From NCBI GenBank assembly GCA_959022875.1, contig CAUFAM010000091.1, positions 1 through 5,747 of the forward strand: a DNA stretch of 5,747 nt. Direction: 5' to 3'. The DNA is from an uncultured Oscillospiraceae bacterium. Lineage in GTDB: Bacteria > Bacillota > Clostridia > Oscillospirales > Oscillospiraceae. Position numbers and translations under genes: made by a program. The first letter of the stretch is position 1. Each line of letters begins with the position of its first letter. Shown here one piece after another: positions 4,062 through 5,747 of the stretch. The notes under the pieces are model-generated. The model was not told the DNA's origin. It ran no database searches and was given only the letters and a program-made list of their open reading frames with translations.

Positions 4062-5747
4062 ATGAAATACCTCTGGAAACGCGCAACAGGTCTCTTGCTC
4101 ACTTCCGCACTGGTCCTCGGCCTCGCCGCCTGTGGCGGGACGCCCACAGGCAACACGAATCCGCCGGAAGATCCCGGTACGCAGCAGACCACCCAGCCTG
4201 TGGCCCCTGACAGCGGAGCCGCCGGCGAAAAGCTGGTCTACTCCAACGGCGGCCCGGAGGAGTTCTTCGAGACGCCCTGGCTCAATCCAGGTACTTACGT
4301 CTATAACAAGGCGGTCTATGGGCACCTGATTGTGGCCGACGAAAACCTCAATCCCATCCCCAACCACCCAGACGCGCTGGCTACCTATGAGTACAGCGCG
4401 GACGGCAAGACACTTACCTTCACTCTTCGGGACGACGCTTACTGGCACAACGGAGAAAAGGTCACCCCTGAGGACATCAAGTGGAGCATTGAGTTTGTCG
4501 CCAAAACTCCGGTGGCCAACGCCGTATTTATTTCAACCTTCTCCGCCATCGCCGGCAGCAAGACCGGCGACACTTTCAATGACACCTTCAGCGGTATCGC
4601 TATCGACGGGCAGAAGATCATCATTACCTTTGATAAGATCGCCCCCGACGCTCTGCTGACCTTCACCCAGTTCGCCCCCGTGCCCAAGAGCGAGTTCGAG
4701 GGAATTGACCCCCTCCAGGTCCAGCAGGCCCCCTTCTTCCAACACCCCATCGGCTGCGGACCTTTCATGGTGGAAGAGGTCAATATGAAGAACTACACCA
4801 TCCTGGCACCCTTCGACAAATACTATAACGGCGTGGCCGACTTCAAGATCCAGCTTCTGCCCAGCGCCGGCGACTCCGATCCCAATGTGGTCACCCGCGC
4901 CAAGTCCGGCAATCTGGACTACGGCTACACCAAGATGGTTGCAGACGTGCAGGCCCTGGAGGGTACCCCCGGCATCACCGTTACGCCTATCGACGTGCGC
5001 TATACCCGCCTGTTCTACCTCAACAAGTTCGACAAGAAGGACGGCTCCCCCGCCCCCTTGGCTGATGTCCGGGTCCGTCAGGCCCTCCGCTACGCCATTG
5101 ACATGGAGACCATCTGTGAGACTCTTTTCCAGGGCTCGGCTGTCCCCGCCAACGCCCTGGCGCCCGACGCCAACCTCAAGGGCGGCGACCTGAACGACTA
5201 CAACTACAACCCGGAGAAGGCCAAGGAGCTGCTGGCCGAGGCCAATTGGGACCCCAACACCGTCATCAAGGCTGTCTATTACTACACCGACCAGGCCACT
5301 GTGGACCTGATGACCGCCGTTCAGGCGTATTTGGCTGACGTTGGCATCAAGATGGAGTTTGAGCTGGTGGAGGGCGATCTGGCCACCATCCTGTGGACCG
5401 CTCCCGCCGACCAGACCAACGGCCCCCGCGCTGTGGATTGGGACATCTGCTACGCCGCCAACGCCGCCCTCTCCCTTCATGAGTATTACGACCGCTACCG
5501 TACCGGCTCTCCCACCAACTCTCACACGCCAGAGGACGCCGAGCTTAACCGCCTGATCGACGCCACCAACGCCTCCGCCGATGTGAATGCGCAAAACGAG
5601 GCGTTCAAGGAGCTGATTAAGTACGAGAATGAGAATCTGTTCACCATGGCTCTCTACTATCAGCCCATCTTCCTGATTACCAGCGACAAGATCGGCGACA
5701 TCCAAAAGGGCACCCCGCAGTTTTGCATCAACTGGGACATCCAGAAC
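4062..5747 (+). CDS. ABC transporter solute-binding lipoprotein, family 5 (DppA/OppA-like), 3'-truncated by the window edge
   Basis: The frame is open from ATG 4062 to the last base, 562 codons. It opens with a lipoprotein signal: K2 and K6/R7, a hydrophobic stretch (10-23) and lipobox LAAC with Cys24 as lipid anchor. A Pro/Thr/Gln-rich linker (25-55) follows, so the protein hangs on the outer face of the membrane. SBP_bac_5 marks are LTFTLRDDAYWHNGEKVTPED (118-138), HPIGCGPFMVEEV (228-240), VRVRQALRYAID (337-348) and YNYNPEKAKELLAEA (380-394). Usual family length is 520-570, so only a few residues should be missing. Family members bind peptides, nickel, sugars or, as in SatA of Haemophilus ducreyi, sialic acid. 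The gene is divergent from the RpiR regulator with operator-like palindromes between them, which makes an amino-sugar ligand worth testing; a peptide ligand remains the default. Permease and ATPase genes are expected just downstream. Confidence 0.93.
   Translation, partial: MKYLWKRATGLLLTSALVLGLAACGGTPTGNTNPPEDPGTQQTTQPVAPDSGAAGEKLVYSNGGPEEFFETPWLNPGTYVYNKAVYGHLIVADENLNPIPNHPDALATYEYSADGKTLTFTLRDDAYWHNGEKVTPEDIKWSIEFVAKTPVANAVFISTFSAIAGSKTGDTFNDTFSGIAIDGQKIIITFDKIAPDALLTFTQFAPVPKSEFEGIDPLQVQQAPFFQHPIGCGPFMVEEVNMKNYTILAPFDKYYNGVADFKIQLLPSAGDSDPNVVTRAKSGNLDYGYTKMVADVQALEGTPGITVTPIDVRYTRLFYLNKFDKKDGSPAPLADVRVRQALRYAIDMETICETLFQGSAVPANALAPDANLKGGDLNDYNYNPEKAKELLAEANWDPNTVIKAVYYYTDQATVDLMTAVQAYLADVGIKMEFELVEGDLATILWTAPADQTNGPRAVDWDICYAANAALSLHEYYDRYRTGSPTNSHTPEDAELNRLIDATNASADVNAQNEAFKELIKYENENLFTMALYYQPIFLITSDKIGDIQKGTPQFCINWDIQN

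Noticed and set aside
4054..4065. A three-codon minigene (ATG AAT CAA TGA) whose stop overlaps the solute-binding protein start
   Set aside because: It lies only 2 nt from the ribosome binding site, too close for efficient initiation, and such a short frame is expected by chance. Conservation in relatives would be needed to take it seriously.
4533..5705. A 390-codon open frame on the minus strand opposite the solute-binding protein
   Set aside because: Its product is Val/Gly-rich and low in complexity with no family motif, as expected from the complement of a GC-rich gene. The plus-strand frame has a signal peptide and clear SBP_bac_5 motifs.

Overview
The window reads as a piece of a GC-rich anaerobic Firmicutes (Clostridia) chromosome, probably from an Oscillospirales-type gut bacterium. 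This is an inference from the GC-rich third codon positions, the strong AAGGAG-type ribosome binding sites and the flavour of the protein families; no marker gene fixes the taxon.

Layout. Positions 1-1791 (+) hold most of an X-prolyl dipeptidyl aminopeptidase (pepX, family S15) that enters from the left edge, followed by a strong hairpin terminator at 1825-1872. Positions 1948-3763 hold a minus-strand cluster in the transcription order RpiR-family regulator, broken ROK-family sugar kinase, intact YhcH/YjgK/YiaL-family protein, broken N-acetylneuraminate-lyase-like gene. A divergent control region (about 3764-4061) separates the regulator from a plus-strand lipoprotein of the family 5 (oligopeptide/dipeptide-type) ABC solute-binding proteins, which runs off the right edge.

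The main result is that the two apparently empty stretches of the minus-strand cluster are not empty. When frameshifts are bridged by eye, 2593-2892 reads as the last ~100 residues of a ROK kinase, and 1948-2110 reads as the first ~54 residues of a NanA/DapA-type lyase. With the RpiR regulator and the YhcH protein this is the gene set of a sialic acid (nan) catabolic operon. Here it has decayed to an intact regulator and an intact YhcH gene between two gene fossils, while the original ribosome binding sites are still in place.

The divergent control region holds good sigma-A-like promoters in both directions and two near-identical palindromes (GAAA-MTGAY-TTTC) whose centres lie 30 bp apart. 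One of them overlaps the -35 box of the solute-binding protein gene, which suggests that the RpiR regulator controls the transporter. A 15-bp perfect direct repeat brackets the regulator gene, one copy sitting exactly at the junction with the ROK fossil.
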